Shown here one piece after another: positions 12,326 to 25,104 of a DNA stretch of 64,000 nucleotides (its first letter is position 1; each line of letters begins with the position of its first letter). The position numbers and the translations under genes were made by a program. Origin of the DNA: Ustilago trichophora (taxonomy: Eukaryota > Basidiomycota > Ustilaginomycetes > Ustilaginales > Ustilaginaceae); contig OOIN01000015.1 in assembly GCA_900323505.1 (NCBI GenBank), positions 558,001-622,000 of the forward strand. Reading direction: 5' to 3'. A model generated the notes under the pieces. That model searched no databases. It had not been told where the DNA came from and saw only the letters and a program-made list of their open reading frames with translations.

Positions 12326-15300
12326 TCAGTAGGTCATGTCTGACCAGGCAAGCGCGTAAAGTAGCCCCTGCCACTTTTCCCTACAATCGTCGTGCTCTTG
12401 GAGCGCACGATCCGCCTGGATTGCATCCTGGGCTTGTACGGCTGCTTTGGCCGCAATGCGACCGATCTGCTCGTCGATGCTGACCTTGAGCTCCTCGACC
12501 AATCTATGTAGAGCTTTTCGTTGGCGCTCACATTCAATCCGGAAGCGCTCACGCTTGTGCGTCTCGGACTCCATCCAGCTTGCAGAGATATCGACGCTCA
12601 TCGAAGCGTCGACCGCATTCGAATCGAAAGCCTCGGTCGCTAGACCCAAGTTTGCCTCACCCTCAGCCCCCGCGATTGCGGTCCGTGCCATGGTGCCATA
12701 TCCAGCGTAGCCTGCTTCTTCCTCTCTCTCTTCTTCCTCTCGCTCGTCTTCCCCCTCTTCTTCTTCTTCCTCCTCCTCTTCTTCTTCGTCTTCTTCGGCA
12801 ATCACGCCGAGCGGTGCACCATCTCGCTTCGCCTTGTCTCTGCGCTTCTTTCGTCGCTCTTTGCGTTTCCTTCGAGCTTGTCGGTCTTCCTCTCGGCTGC
12901 TTTTGCCAATAAACTGTTCGTAATTGCTCACAACCTCCACTCCCAGTCGCCATGCCACACCAAGGAGTTCCTTTACCTTCGCTTGCTCCAGTCGGTGGAA
13001 GCAGAGCATCGCCATCCTCTCAAGCGCCTCGTTGTGGATCTGGATCGCACTATCCAGCGAGATTGTACCTTCCAGGGCGATGCAGAGACGCTGACTGCCG
13101 TCCAGCAGTACATCCCTCTGAAGAAACTCGATGAGGGTTCGGACCAGCCACTGGGCTTGGCGTCGCAGCGCCCAGAACTTGCGCATGTGCATCGTCTCAG
13201 GCTTGGCTAGCTTGAGTGTACTCGACAGTTTCCATTGGGCATACCTGGCCTGCAGAAGAGTCGTGAACATTGCCTGGTAGAAGCGCATACAGCCGAGAGG
13301 GAAGGCGAACGTCAGTGGCCAGGGCACTTCGTATTCGACCTGGACATCGGCCAAGCGTCGGATCCTTGTTCGTTGTCGTATCGCGGCCGCGCTCTCGGGC
13401 TCGTCATCCCCTGTAGAGAATCGGACCAGATTCGGATCGATCCAGGCTTCCTCAATCGTCCTCCGCTGATGGGCTTCAAGAGCATCGCCGAATCCAGAAT
13501 TGAGCCGGTGATTCTCAGTGGCACGAATTGTCCCGTGACGTCGATCGAGGTCGATGAAAAGAGAATTGGACCAGCTGGTCATCTCGGCTCCTCTCTGCAT
13601 AAAGAAGAGACCGTGGCAGGCTTTTAGATGCGATTGCAAGGCGTAGCCGCCTTCCGTCACCGCCGATGAGAGTACTTCGATCAGGCGTTTGCGGACGATC
13701 GCAGAGATGGGCGAAAGGTGTTCTCGCAACAATCGACCCAGATTCGGCTCGAGTAAACAATGCGATGTGCGTTGAGGTCGATCAGCCGTTCCGGCGTGCA
13801 AGAGCAACTCTGCATCCGGTTGCGAGTCTGGTGTTTGAGGCAAGCTTTCTGATGACTCCTCCGTCGCATCTCTCTGTCCTGCAAACTGTGGTTTCTGGGA
13901 AGTGCGCGAAAAGAGCAGCTGCCGCAATCTGTTCTGCGCTTCTAATGGGGTGGTACGAGCGATGGTTTCCACATCAATGTTGCATCCTGACCCGTCCTCG
14001 ATGTCGCTGTCGTCGCCTCCCAGGCCGCTTTTGATCGAGTCGAGAATTGCTGATGTTTCCTCGCGATGGAGTCCGAGCACCTGATCAAGATCAGCGTTCG
14101 GCTGTACTTCGCCAAGCGCGTCGATTCCCAAGCTTCGAAGCAAGCCCACCCCCTTGGCAGTCGTCACAACGTCTTGCACGATAGACTGTAAGAAGGCAGG
14201 TGGGTTGTATCCATCATCGCCTTCCTCGGCACCTAAGTCGCTGTTGGTATATTCAACCGCATACCCGGAAGTCCAAAAGGTGCTGTCTGATGTCGGTAGC
14301 GATGTGTCGTGCCGAATCATGTGCTGGACGAGACGGTCGTAAAAAAGCGGATCGTGGTCTCGGATGATCGAAAAGTTGAGCCCCCTTTGGATCAGTCGGC
14401 AAACTGACTTCCAAGCAGGTCGGCATGCAGCCAGCAGACAGATGCTCAAATCTGCAAGGATGGCTTCCGAATGAGCCACCTCGTTCTGTTGATGTACGAA
14501 GCCTAGCAGTGCTTGCAGGCCATCGATCAGGGCGCGATCGCTGAAAGCGCGCCCAACAATTGGAGTATCCATACCAGCGTCCGTGGGAGTGGTGAATCCC
14601 ATCTCGAGCAGCAGCCTTGATAACAGCAGCACAGATGCTGCTTCGCGAAGTACGAACTCGAGCAGCTGTGTGAGGGTGGCGTACCTGTCCGCACCGATGG
14701 CGGTGGGACGAACTGGCATGGAAGCGACAGCGAGATCGGCATCCAGTTCTGAGAGCCTCAGACTCACACGTTCAAGCAATATCTGAAGTTGTTCTGCAAA
14801 AGCTTCAACAGCCGGTGTTCGTGTCAGAGCATCCACTGCCTGTATGCTTTGCAACACTGTATCCTTGACGAAGCTACGGAGTGCCGCAAGAGTGCTGGAA
14901 ATCGCGGCGACCACTTGAAGCTGTTCGGCCAAGCCGGCAAGCACATGTGACTGCCCAGAGAGGGCGAGGGAGATTTTGCCAGAAGGGCTCTGTTTGAAAA
15001 GAAAGGTCGAGCAGCCCGCGAGTGCAGAAAGACTCTCTCTGACAGCGTCCGCTTCGGTAAGCTCTGTTGGTTTCATCTCGTTGCCACTTTTTGGGTCCCT
15101 CACACTCTTATCCGAGGCTTCCACAAGTGCTTTCGAGCGTGTCTGGCGCTCGCGAGTCCACAGCTCGCGTCGTTGGAACTGATCCGTTGAGGACGCTGAA
15201 AGTTGTATCGAAGCCGAAACCGCTGTGAGTCGATTCCTCCGCTTGCGGACTTCTTTGTCGCTGTCGTACCCATGCTCGATTCGAAGCCGATATTCATCGT

Positions 15301-16003
15301 CAGAGTCCAGGCTCCAGTCGGAGAGATCAGAGTTGTCTTGCTCCATGGCATCTTCGGCCCAATCATCGCCTTCCAACGGCTCCTCAACCAAGATGCTCAT
15401 CCACTCGCGCTTCTCGGCCTGTTTTCGCTGCTCGGGCGTCAGGTACTGTGCACGACTTGCTTGGGTCGCATTGAGCATCAGGTTGGCAGCTGTACGAGCT
15501 GTCACGTCTGCCGGCTTGGAAAGCTGCAAAAGGAGTCGAACGGCGTCAGCGACGTTGTCGGGTCGAAGGAGAGGATCCGGGATGCTGCGGACATCGGGTC
15601 CACGCCGTTTGTGAGCATCTCGAGTCTGGGCGGTCAATCGGACAGAGCGTTGGCAGGAGATGAGAAGCTGCGAGTAGCATCGTCTGAGAGCAACCGCGAG
15701 CTCGTGATCGAGATGTATACTGTGTTTGAGTGCGAGTCCCTGCACGGCAGCGGCGATTTCGTCATCGTCTGCGGGTGACCAAGAGTCTTTGTCGATGGCC
15801 TGTATCGCCTTTGCCTTTTGTGCTGATTTACTTGAACTTGACGAATTCTGTGTGTCCTGCAAGAACGCTTCCACGAGACGGTCAAGGATGCGTTCCTGTT
15901 CGATGCGCTTGTTGGTCTTGGACTTGGTAGCGGTGCGTGTCATGTTGGTTGTGGGCGCTCTGCCACCCAAGCCGCCACTGGAAGGACCGGCGACCGGCGC
16001 CAT
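12326..16003 (-). CDS. Gamma-tubulin complex component (Spc97/Spc98 family, GCP5-like)
   Basis: A 1225-residue protein from one exon. GCP-family proteins assemble with gamma-tubulin into the ring complex that nucleates microtubules. The N-terminal half has an acidic segment with LSDWSLDSDDEYRLRIEHGYDSD, which I associate with GCP5-type proteins, followed by helical repeats typical of the N-terminal GCP domain. The C-terminal domain contains LLREHLSPISAIVRKRLIEV, the block around LKACHGLFFMQRGAEMTSWS, and the helical stretch FAFPLGCMRFYQAMFTTLLQ that precedes the gamma-tubulin-contacting region. An almost pure Glu run interrupts this C-terminal domain. The ATG at 16003 has no competitor and no intron is needed. 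Family membership is likely; the subtype (GCP5 rather than GCP4 or GCP6) is my inference. Confidence 0.83.
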   Translation of the reverse strand: MAPVAGPSSGGLGGRAPTTNMTRTATKSKTNKRIEQERILDRLVEAFLQDTQNSSSSSKSAQKAKAIQAIDKDSWSPADDDEIAAAVQGLALKHSIHLDHELAVALRRCYSQLLISCQRSVRLTAQTRDAHKRRGPDVRSIPDPLLRPDNVADAVRLLLQLSKPADVTARTAANLMLNATQASRAQYLTPEQRKQAEKREWMSILVEEPLEGDDWAEDAMEQDNSDLSDWSLDSDDEYRLRIEHGYDSDKEVRKRRNRLTAVSASIQLSASSTDQFQRRELWTRERQTRSKALVEASDKSVRDPKSGNEMKPTELTEADAVRESLSALAGCSTFLFKQSPSGKISLALSGQSHVLAGLAEQLQVVAAISSTLAALRSFVKDTVLQSIQAVDALTRTPAVEAFAEQLQILLERVSLRLSELDADLAVASMPVRPTAIGADRYATLTQLLEFVLREAASVLLLSRLLLEMGFTTPTDAGMDTPIVGRAFSDRALIDGLQALLGFVHQQNEVAHSEAILADLSICLLAACRPAWKSVCRLIQRGLNFSIIRDHDPLFYDRLVQHMIRHDTSLPTSDSTFWTSGYAVEYTNSDLGAEEGDDGYNPPAFLQSIVQDVVTTAKGVGLLRSLGIDALGEVQPNADLDQVLGLHREETSAILDSIKSGLGGDDSDIEDGSGCNIDVETIARTTPLEAQNRLRQLLFSRTSQKPQFAGQRDATEESSESLPQTPDSQPDAELLLHAGTADRPQRTSHCLLEPNLGRLLREHLSPISAIVRKRLIEVLSSAVTEGGYALQSHLKACHGLFFMQRGAEMTSWSNSLFIDLDRRHGTIRATENHRLNSGFGDALEAHQRRTIEEAWIDPNLVRFSTGDDEPESAAAIRQRTRIRRLADVQVEYEVPWPLTFAFPLGCMRFYQAMFTTLLQARYAQWKLSSTLKLAKPETMHMRKFWALRRQAQWLVRTLIEFLQRDVLLDGSQRLCIALEGTISLDSAIQIHNEALERMAMLCFHRLEQAKVKELLGVAWRLGVEVVSNYEQFIGKSSREEDRQARRKRKERRKKRRDKAKRDGAPLGVIAEEDEEEEEEEEEEEGEDEREEEEREEEAGYAGYGTMARTAIAGAEGEANLGLATEAFDSNAVDASMSVDISASWMESETHKRERFRIECERQRKALHRLVEELKVSIDEQIGRIAAKAAVQAQDAIQADRALQEHDDCREKWQGLLYALAWSDMTY

Positions 16004-17185
16004 TGTTATCTCAGAGGCATCAACTTGAGGCTATAGCGTCGGTCGTATCGATGCAGGCTAGGTTGGAGGGTTCACGTTGTTGATGGCTGCTTGCAAGAGA
16101 CCTGAAAGTCGCAAGGATGCACTCTTTTTGGGTTCTACACAACCTGCAGCCTCCAAAAAGATCAACACTTTTCAGCTCCACGAGAAACGCGTCCTTCGCG
16201 TAAATTTAGGATGTCAGATCGTGGAAGAGCACATACTTGATGAATCTGACAAGGTGGTCCATGCGCGAAGCCCAGAAGAGGGCTTTCAGCGAGGACCGTT
16301 CCATTCCAAAGAGCTTGGCGGTGCAGCTTTGAGCCTGGCTGTTCGGCAAGATGCAAGCAAAGCAAACAACATTGCAGAATGGCGGCAGAACAATTGTGAA
16401 TGCGTCTCGGCTCGTAGACTTGCTCGCTCGCTCGCTCGCTGTCTGCAAGGATACATACCGCTGTATTGATTCGATAAGCGCAGAATGAGGTCAATCGGTT
16501 TCAAAAAAGTGTGACGGCGCACTAGGTTGACTGAGCCAATGCAATCCTTGCCGCAATCTCAACCAGAATCAGAGTTGCAGGACCGAGATGCACGAGCTGC
16601 AGTATTGGTCAAGCCTAGGCCCTTCCTTCTCCTCCTCGCTGCTGGACAGGCTGTGCACAGCATTGATAGCCGGCCAATGCTGCGCTGCACTCCTCTCCTC
16701 TGTTGTGTCACAAAGTTGATCGACATGCTGTCACTGAGCCCGTGGTAATGAGAATGGCATGGCATGTGCTGGTCGATGTGCCGATAGGGTGGACACGGAG
16801 AGAGGAGGAGGAGGAGGAGGAGGCGGAGGAGGAAGATCTTTGAGATTTCTTCTGACAAGCAGCAACAGGGCTCGTGCGCGTCACCGAAGACACAGCTGCG
16901 TGTGTCCTTCTGTCTAGGACTGCAGAAGCGAGGATGGCTAGCCGACGCAGAAGAGGATTGGAAGATGCAAAACGTCACACAACCTTGACCGTGTCTCAGT
17001 TGTGCGGTGTTGATCCGATTTTTAGAGCTTGTTGATCTGGGGACTCTCGGCCAAGTGTGCTTCTTGGCTCAACCGAGTCGGTCGGCAAGGAGTATAAGTA
17101 CCCCCCAGCCATTCTTGCCACCCGAACCACGTCCCCATCAAACCCTTTGCCAACGAAAACTCTCACTTGACACCATATCTTCAAA
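16004..17185. promoter_or_regulatory. Divergent 5' region with TATA-like element near 17093
   Basis: Spacer between the divergently transcribed gamma-tubulin complex gene and the small N/Q-rich gene. It holds a CTCG tetranucleotide repeat (about 16423-16441) and a GAG-rich purine tract (16800-16835). A TATA-like motif (GTATAAGTA, about 17092-17100) sits roughly 90 bases before the plus-strand ATG at 17186. No gene is seen. Confidence 0.5.
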
Positions 17186-17934
17186 ATGTCCGGATTCGAC
17201 CTCAACCAGATTGGCAACATTGCCCAGGGCTTCCTGAACAACCAGGGCGGCAACAACAACAACAACAACCAGGGCGAAAACAACAACAACGACGGCAACA
17301 ACCAGCAGCAGCAGGGCGGCAACAACGGCGGCTTCAACATTGGTCAGCTCGCTGGTCTCGCCCAGAACTTCAGCCAGGGCAACCACGACAGCTCGCTCTT
17401 CTCGCAGGCCGCCTCGTTCGTTCAGAATCAGGGTGGCAACCAGAACGTCGACGAGCAGCAGCTCCTCAACGACCACAAGGATGTCAACGACAACCCCGGC
17501 TCCAACTCGGCTGGCCAGATCGGTAACGCTGCAGTGTAAGTATCTATCCAAGCTCTTTGGGACGTTTGTTGCAGACCGCTTTGTTGGCACGCACAAATGC
17601 GGGATGCTGACCTTTTCATTCTTGAACTCGATCTTCTTTCCTGTGATTACGCGACAGTCTCTCCGCTATCGGCTCCGTCCTTGGTGGCGGCGGAAACCAG
17701 CAGCAGGGTGGTGACTTCAAGCAGAAGCTCATCAGCGCTGCTATGAGCCACGCTGCTGACCTGTTCGACCAGAAGGACAGCCAGGGTCAGGCGCAGGGTA
17801 ACAAGCAGGATGCTGTTAACCAGGCTGCTCAGATGGCCATGACCCTCGCCATGAAGAACCCTTCGGCGCTCGCTGGCCTCATTGGCGGTGGCAACTCGGG
17901 TGGCCTTGGTGCGCTCGCTGGCATGCTCAAGTAA
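17186..17934 (+). CDS. Small N/Q/G-rich protein, resembles basidiomycete 'beta-flanking' proteins
   Basis: Two exons (17186-17535 and 17658-17934; intron GTAAGT...GACAG, 122 bases) give 208 residues. The start MSGFDLNQIGNIAQGFLNNQ leads into a segment made almost only of Asn, Gln and Gly (about residues 22-50). Ordered-looking blocks follow: SSLFSQAASFVQNQGG, DEQQLLNDHKDVND, GQIGNAAVLSAIGSVLGGGG, a helix MSHAADLFDQ, and GNKQDAVNQAAQMAMTLAMK. This order matches what I recall of the small fungal 'beta-flanking protein' family, named from its place beside a mating locus; biochemical function is unknown. There is no signal peptide or membrane segment. C-ending codons and a TATA-like element suggest strong or inducible expression. 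The gene is clear; the family name is from memory. Confidence 0.75.
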
Positions 17935-20938
<3,004 letters not shown>

Positions 20939-21467
20939 GTAGGAAAGAGAGGCCCATCCGTGCTGCTCGTGTTTTCTGGTCGGTCCTTGTTGTTGTTTTT
21001 CTCTTGCTGGAACTGCTAATGTTCAATCTCTGATACCAATGCAAAGAGGATGCTTGCGATTTGGTGTTGTTTTGATGATAATGATGATCTTGTTGTGTAA
21101 AGTTGGTTTTTTTGTGCATCTTTCGGTCAGTCACTTTTTGTCTACGCTCGCAAATGCAGATGTTTGTCTTCTGTCCTCTTGCAATCAAGAGATCTGTCAA
21201 GTGTGTGGTTTTAGTCATGTGGAGGAAATGAACGATGCAAGCAAGTCATTGGAGTCGGATCTTCCGTTGTTTTGAGATTGCAAAGTGCTAGACAAGCACA
21301 TTCCCTCTTCAACGGGAGCACACACTCATTCAGGCGGGCAACGTTTGCACTCCATAGCTTTGTTTCAACAAGAGATGAGATTTGCGATACTTTCTTCTAC
21401 AAACAACAAAAAAAAATAAGAGAACAACAAACACCTTGAAAGAACACTTCATCGCGCCAATCATGGC
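20939..21467. other. Convergent 3' spacer, kpp2 / PRPP synthetase
   Basis: About 530 bases holding the 3' ends of two converging genes; T-rich on the kpp2 side, with AT-rich AACAAAAAAAAATAAG at about 21405-21420. No gene is visible. Confidence 0.5.
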
Positions 21468-22832
21468 TTAGAACATAATCTCAGCATCTTGCCTAAACAG
21501 TTGCGAAATGCTCTCTCCATGATGCGACCTGCGAATAGTCTCTCCAATCACCGCCGAGACGTCCATGATCTCCAACTTTCCATCGCTTGCGGAAGCCTTT
21601 TCTGTGTTGGCGATGGTGTTTGTAACGACCAGTCTCTCAAGACTCAGTTTCTTGAGCAGTTCGATGGATTGCCCGCTGAGCAAGCCGTGGGTGATGATGG
21701 CGTACACCTTTGCTGCGCCGGCTGCTTCCAATGTCTTGGCGGCAAGGGCGAGGGTTCGACCGGTGTCCACCATGTCATCGACCAGGATGGCGACTTTGCC
21801 CTTGACATCGCCGACGAGAATCTCCATACGCGACGAGTTTTCGTCTTCAGAGTCGTCTTCTGCTTCGGTGCCCGACTCGGCAACGTCCTTCTTGGATCGG
21901 CCGCTGCGGACCAAGTGACCCTGCTCGTCGGTCATCATCCACTCTCCCGTCTCGTCGCACTTGATACCGTTGGCAACTTCCGAGTAGACGTGCTTGGACG
22001 AGTGCGAGTGTGTGGAAGAGTGCGATTCGGCAGAGACGCTAAGGGCGTTGAGCTTGTCCGTCGCCTGACCGACGGCAGCCTTGGAGTTGAGACCGGTGCC
22101 ATCGAGGAGGTAGGAGCTCGTCATGGGGGTGCTGACACCCGATCGGAGATCATCGAAAGAGGATCGGCTAGAAAGACCAAGTGCGGTCTTCTGGGCGGCA
22201 CGAATCCGCTTGTGCTGCTCGCGCTTGCGGTTGCGGTTGATCAGGGCGAAATCGACACCGAGCGAGTCGGCAAGTGCAGTAGCACGCTTGGCACCACCGG
22301 CATCGGGACTGACAATGATGGCATCCCTCCAGTTGTCGACCTTGGATCGGATCCATCGTGCAACCGAAGGCTCGCTGGTCAGGTTGTCGACGGGAATGTC
22401 GAAGAAGCCCTGAATCTGACTGGCGTGAAGGTCCATGGTGATGACGTGGTCGGCACCGGCGACGGTGAGCATGTTGGCGACGAGCTTGGCGGTGATGGGT
22501 GCACGGCTCTTGTCCTTCTTGTCGTGGCGTGAATAAGGGAAGCTCGGGATGACGGCAGTGATGCGGCGAGCCGAGGCGGTCTTGCACGCCGAGAGGATGA
22601 TGAGAAGCTCCATGAGCGAGTCGTTGGGGTCGGTGTAGGGCGAGTTGCCCGTCTGGAGGACGTAGACATCCTCGTCTCGCACCGAGGAGCCGATTCGGAC
22701 GTCGATCGACTGGTCTGCGAACTTCTTGCAGACACAAGGAGTAAGTGGGATGCCGAGACGGTCAGCCACCTGCTGTGCGAGCTCGGGGTGGCTATTGCCG
22801 GTCAAGAGCTTGATCGAGTTGACTCCCGGCAT
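21468..22832 (-). CDS. PRS1: Ribose-phosphate pyrophosphokinase (PRPP synthetase), PRS1-like with internal insertion
   Basis: Makes PRPP from ribose 5-phosphate and ATP for purine, pyrimidine, His, Trp and NAD synthesis. From the ATG at 22832 ([18 protein letters not shown]) it has 454 residues, against about 320 for compact PRPP synthetases. Visible motifs: [23 protein letters not shown], the flexible loop region [16 protein letters not shown], the [12 protein letters not shown] block, [10 protein letters not shown], and the PRPP-binding loop [15 protein letters not shown]. Between the NRNRKRE segment and the PRPP loop sits a non-homologous insertion of about 115 residues, rich in Ser, His and acidic residues. 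Yeast Prs1 has an insertion at the same place, linked to cell-integrity signalling, so I assign the PRS1 class. The frame opens 12 codons earlier only through a non-ATG codon. Confidence 0.94.
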   Translation of the reverse strand: MPGVNSIKLLTGNSHPELAQQVADRLGIPLTPCVCKKFADQSIDVRIGSSVRDEDVYVLQTGNSPYTDPNDSLMELLIILSACKTASARRITAVIPSFPYSRHDKKDKSRAPITAKLVANMLTVAGADHVITMDLHASQIQGFFDIPVDNLTSEPSVARWIRSKVDNWRDAIIVSPDAGGAKRATALADSLGVDFALINRNRKREQHKRIRAAQKTALGLSSRSSFDDLRSGVSTPMTSSYLLDGTGLNSKAAVGQATDKLNALSVSAESHSSTHSHSSKHVYSEVANGIKCDETGEWMMTDEQGHLVRSGRSKKDVAESGTEAEDDSEDENSSRMEILVGDVKGKVAILVDDMVDTGRTLALAAKTLEAAGAAKVYAIITHGLLSGQSIELLKKLSLERLVVTNTIANTEKASASDGKLEIMDVSAVIGETIRRSHHGESISQLFRQDAEIMF

Positions 22833-23594
22833 GATGTGTTCCAACAAGGGTGCTTGGTTGGAGTTCAAAGACCTTTTGTACTGTGATGAATGCGCCAGCG
22901 CTGCAAAGATGCACTACACCGGCGTGAGTGAGATTGGATTTGTACCAAGGACAAAAGTGTCCAAAGCAATGCTTAGGGGTAGGTTGGGTGGTGGTCGGTG
23001 ACAGTCGAAACGAAAGAAGGATTGAGGCTCGTCGTGACCAGAAGACACACTCTCTCTTTCTCTGGTGTGTCTGTAGCTCGATATGAAATCTTCCTTTGCG
23101 CTCTGTTCGCTTACAGTCCAGGTCACACTTTTGATATATCTGTGAAACTTGTGTGCCAGAGCCTCCCTTTCTCTGTCTCTCTCTTTTGCAGGAAATCCTA
23201 AAAGAAATCTGAATTCACCGCTTTTTCTTTCCTTTTTGGAGGTCTGTTTGCGGAGAGATCCGACAGAAGAGAGTGAGAGAGTGTGCATTTCCAATTCGAG
23301 CCTTAAAATCTGAAATTTTTATTTCAACTCGGCACCGAATTGGCTTTGCCATCTCGCCCCGCCTTTCTCTCTTCAGCCCCACAGTCGAACCAAAAAGGGC
23401 TCAGAGCGATTGAATCAATCGGGCCGTGTGTGAGCCCAAGCATCGGACATCGGGAAAGTGGAAGAACCGCTGTTGAACCCTGACTTTCGAAGAACGCCGA
23501 AATCGCACGCTCCAACCCAACACTTTCCACATTTTACTTCCATCAACACTTACCTCCGCTCATACAACACTCACAGCTGAGCCGCTTGTCCAAA
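22833..23594. promoter_or_regulatory. Divergent 5' region, PRPP synthetase / MTHFS
   Basis: A 760-base spacer between two start codons pointing away from each other, so it carries both promoters. It is CT-rich (TCTCTCTTTCTC stretches) and T-rich near 23215-23240. No specific site is recognised. Confidence 0.5.
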
Positions 23595-24453
23595 ATGGCA
23601 TCAACATCAGCTGCGGCTCTTCGTACGGCCAAAAGACAACTCCGCAAGACCATGGCACAAACCCTAGCGTCCATGCGACCCGAAGAAATCGACAAGCAGT
23701 CTCAGAAAGTCGCTGAGCAGGTGCTCAAATCGCAAACCTACGCACGCGCTCGCTCGATCAGCGTCTACATCCACATGGACGTGGGTGAAGTCATCACGGA
23801 CGAAATCTGCCGATCGGTGCTCAGGGATGGCAAACGGCTCTACGTGCCCCTGTTCGCATCGCCCTCGAAGCCGGCCCGAGCAACCGGGCCGACAGTGGCA
23901 TCAGCACCCGTAGACGTCAAGACAGAGCTCGCAACGGATATGATCATGCTCAGGCTACGCGACGTGGCAGAGTACGAGTCGATGGAGAAGAATCGGTGGG
24001 GCATCAGGGAGCCTCCGCTGACGTATGCTGATGGGACGCTTCGCGAGGAAGGTAGGTCGCAATCCTTCTCAAGCTCTGACACTTTGACGATAAATTTGAC
24101 GCTGACTTTCATTCACGGCTTTTCTGCTGGTATTCGCTGCTACCGTAGCTCTCGACGAGACGACAGGTGGAGACGGCCTCGACCTCATCCTTGCCCCCGG
24201 AGTAGCCTTCGACCGGGCCGGGGGCAGACTTGGCCATGGCAAAGGCTACTACGACCGATACTTGACAAGAGCAGAAGAGTGGGCTACTCGACGTGGCATG
24301 CAGGGACCTGTAACGGTGGCACTGGCGTTGCGAGAGCAGGTGCTGCCATCCTCCGAACGTGTACCTGCCGATGAGCGAGATCGTGTCCTCGACGGCATCA
24401 TCTCACCTGATGGGACTATTTTGCCTGCTTCTTCGTCACGGTGGTCCTCATGA
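23595..24453 (+). CDS. 5-formyltetrahydrofolate cyclo-ligase (MTHFS)
   Basis: Converts 5-formyl-THF to 5,10-methenyl-THF using ATP, returning stored folate to the one-carbon pool. Exons 23595-24051 and 24149-24453 join across a 97-base intron (GTAGGT...CCGTAG, splitting an Ala codon) to give 253 residues, slightly longer than the usual 200. Visible motifs: KRQLRKTMAQTLASM at the start, the ISVYIHMDVGEVITDEI block, GKRLYVPLF, the substrate segment WGIREP, then LDLILAPGVAFDRAGGRLGHGKGYYDRYL, the hallmark ATP/metal-binding signature. Loss of the second exon would remove the catalytic core, so the intron call is well supported. The first ATG is at 23595. It belongs to the same pathway as the C1-THF synthase at the right edge. 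Confidence 0.94.
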
Positions 24454-25104
24454 AATGTGGTAATGTTGCAAGCTACCAACAAGCGTGTGACGAACTGAAG
24501 GTGAGAAGATGAATAGCAGACATGGGAGTGTGACGATGACTGCGAATAAAGTGGCCGGCAAAGTCGCCGAGCCAGGGTCTGGTAGGCTCATGTTCGGATA
24601 TCGTGGCCGTGGCGGGTCAGAAAATGTGGAAATTGGCGATGTGGCAGGCACACTTGAGCATTCGGCAGATCAATCCAAACAGACAAGAATTGATTGGCGG
24701 TGCATTACTTTTACCTGTGACAGAGATGATCATCGGAAGACTATGCGCCGCCGCCGGTTGCGTGAACTTCCATCTCGTCCAAATGCATTTTAGGGTGCAA
24801 GAGCGAGCAACAAAGAGGCCGGTTATTGGTTGCACACCATAAAGATTGGTGGTCGGAGCGCAGCCAGCCGGCAGAAGCACCGACAAGGTCGCCGCGCTAA
24901 AAAGGATCAAGAAAAAAAATAATAAAAAGGGAACACAACTGGACCATGCGAGCAGCGCTTTGTTGGTCTGAGCTGACACTTCTGTGTAACTACTGTAGGT
25001 GTCTGCCGTTTGCGTGTGTTCGTGGTGCGGCTCACAGACCTTCTCGTGCTCTGAGTGTGTCCTCCTTGCCTTGCCTTCTCTCTCCTCAATCTTCCCCCTT
25101 AGCA
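24454..25104. other. Spacer between MTHFS and leucine aminopeptidase
   Basis: Holds the MTHFS 3' end and the aminopeptidase promoter and leader. An in-frame ATG at 24946 would extend the aminopeptidase by 53 unconserved Cys/Leu/Ser-rich residues, which I treat as leader. An A-rich patch lies at 24911-24928. Confidence 0.5.

Noticed and set aside
21489..22532. 347-codon plus-strand frame over PRPP synthetase
   Set aside because: Antisense shadow; the minus strand carries the PRPP-binding motif.
24946..25104. N-terminal extension of the aminopeptidase from an upstream ATG
   Set aside because: Cys/Leu-rich and unlike M17 or targeting sequences; the ATG at 25105 gives a proper leader.
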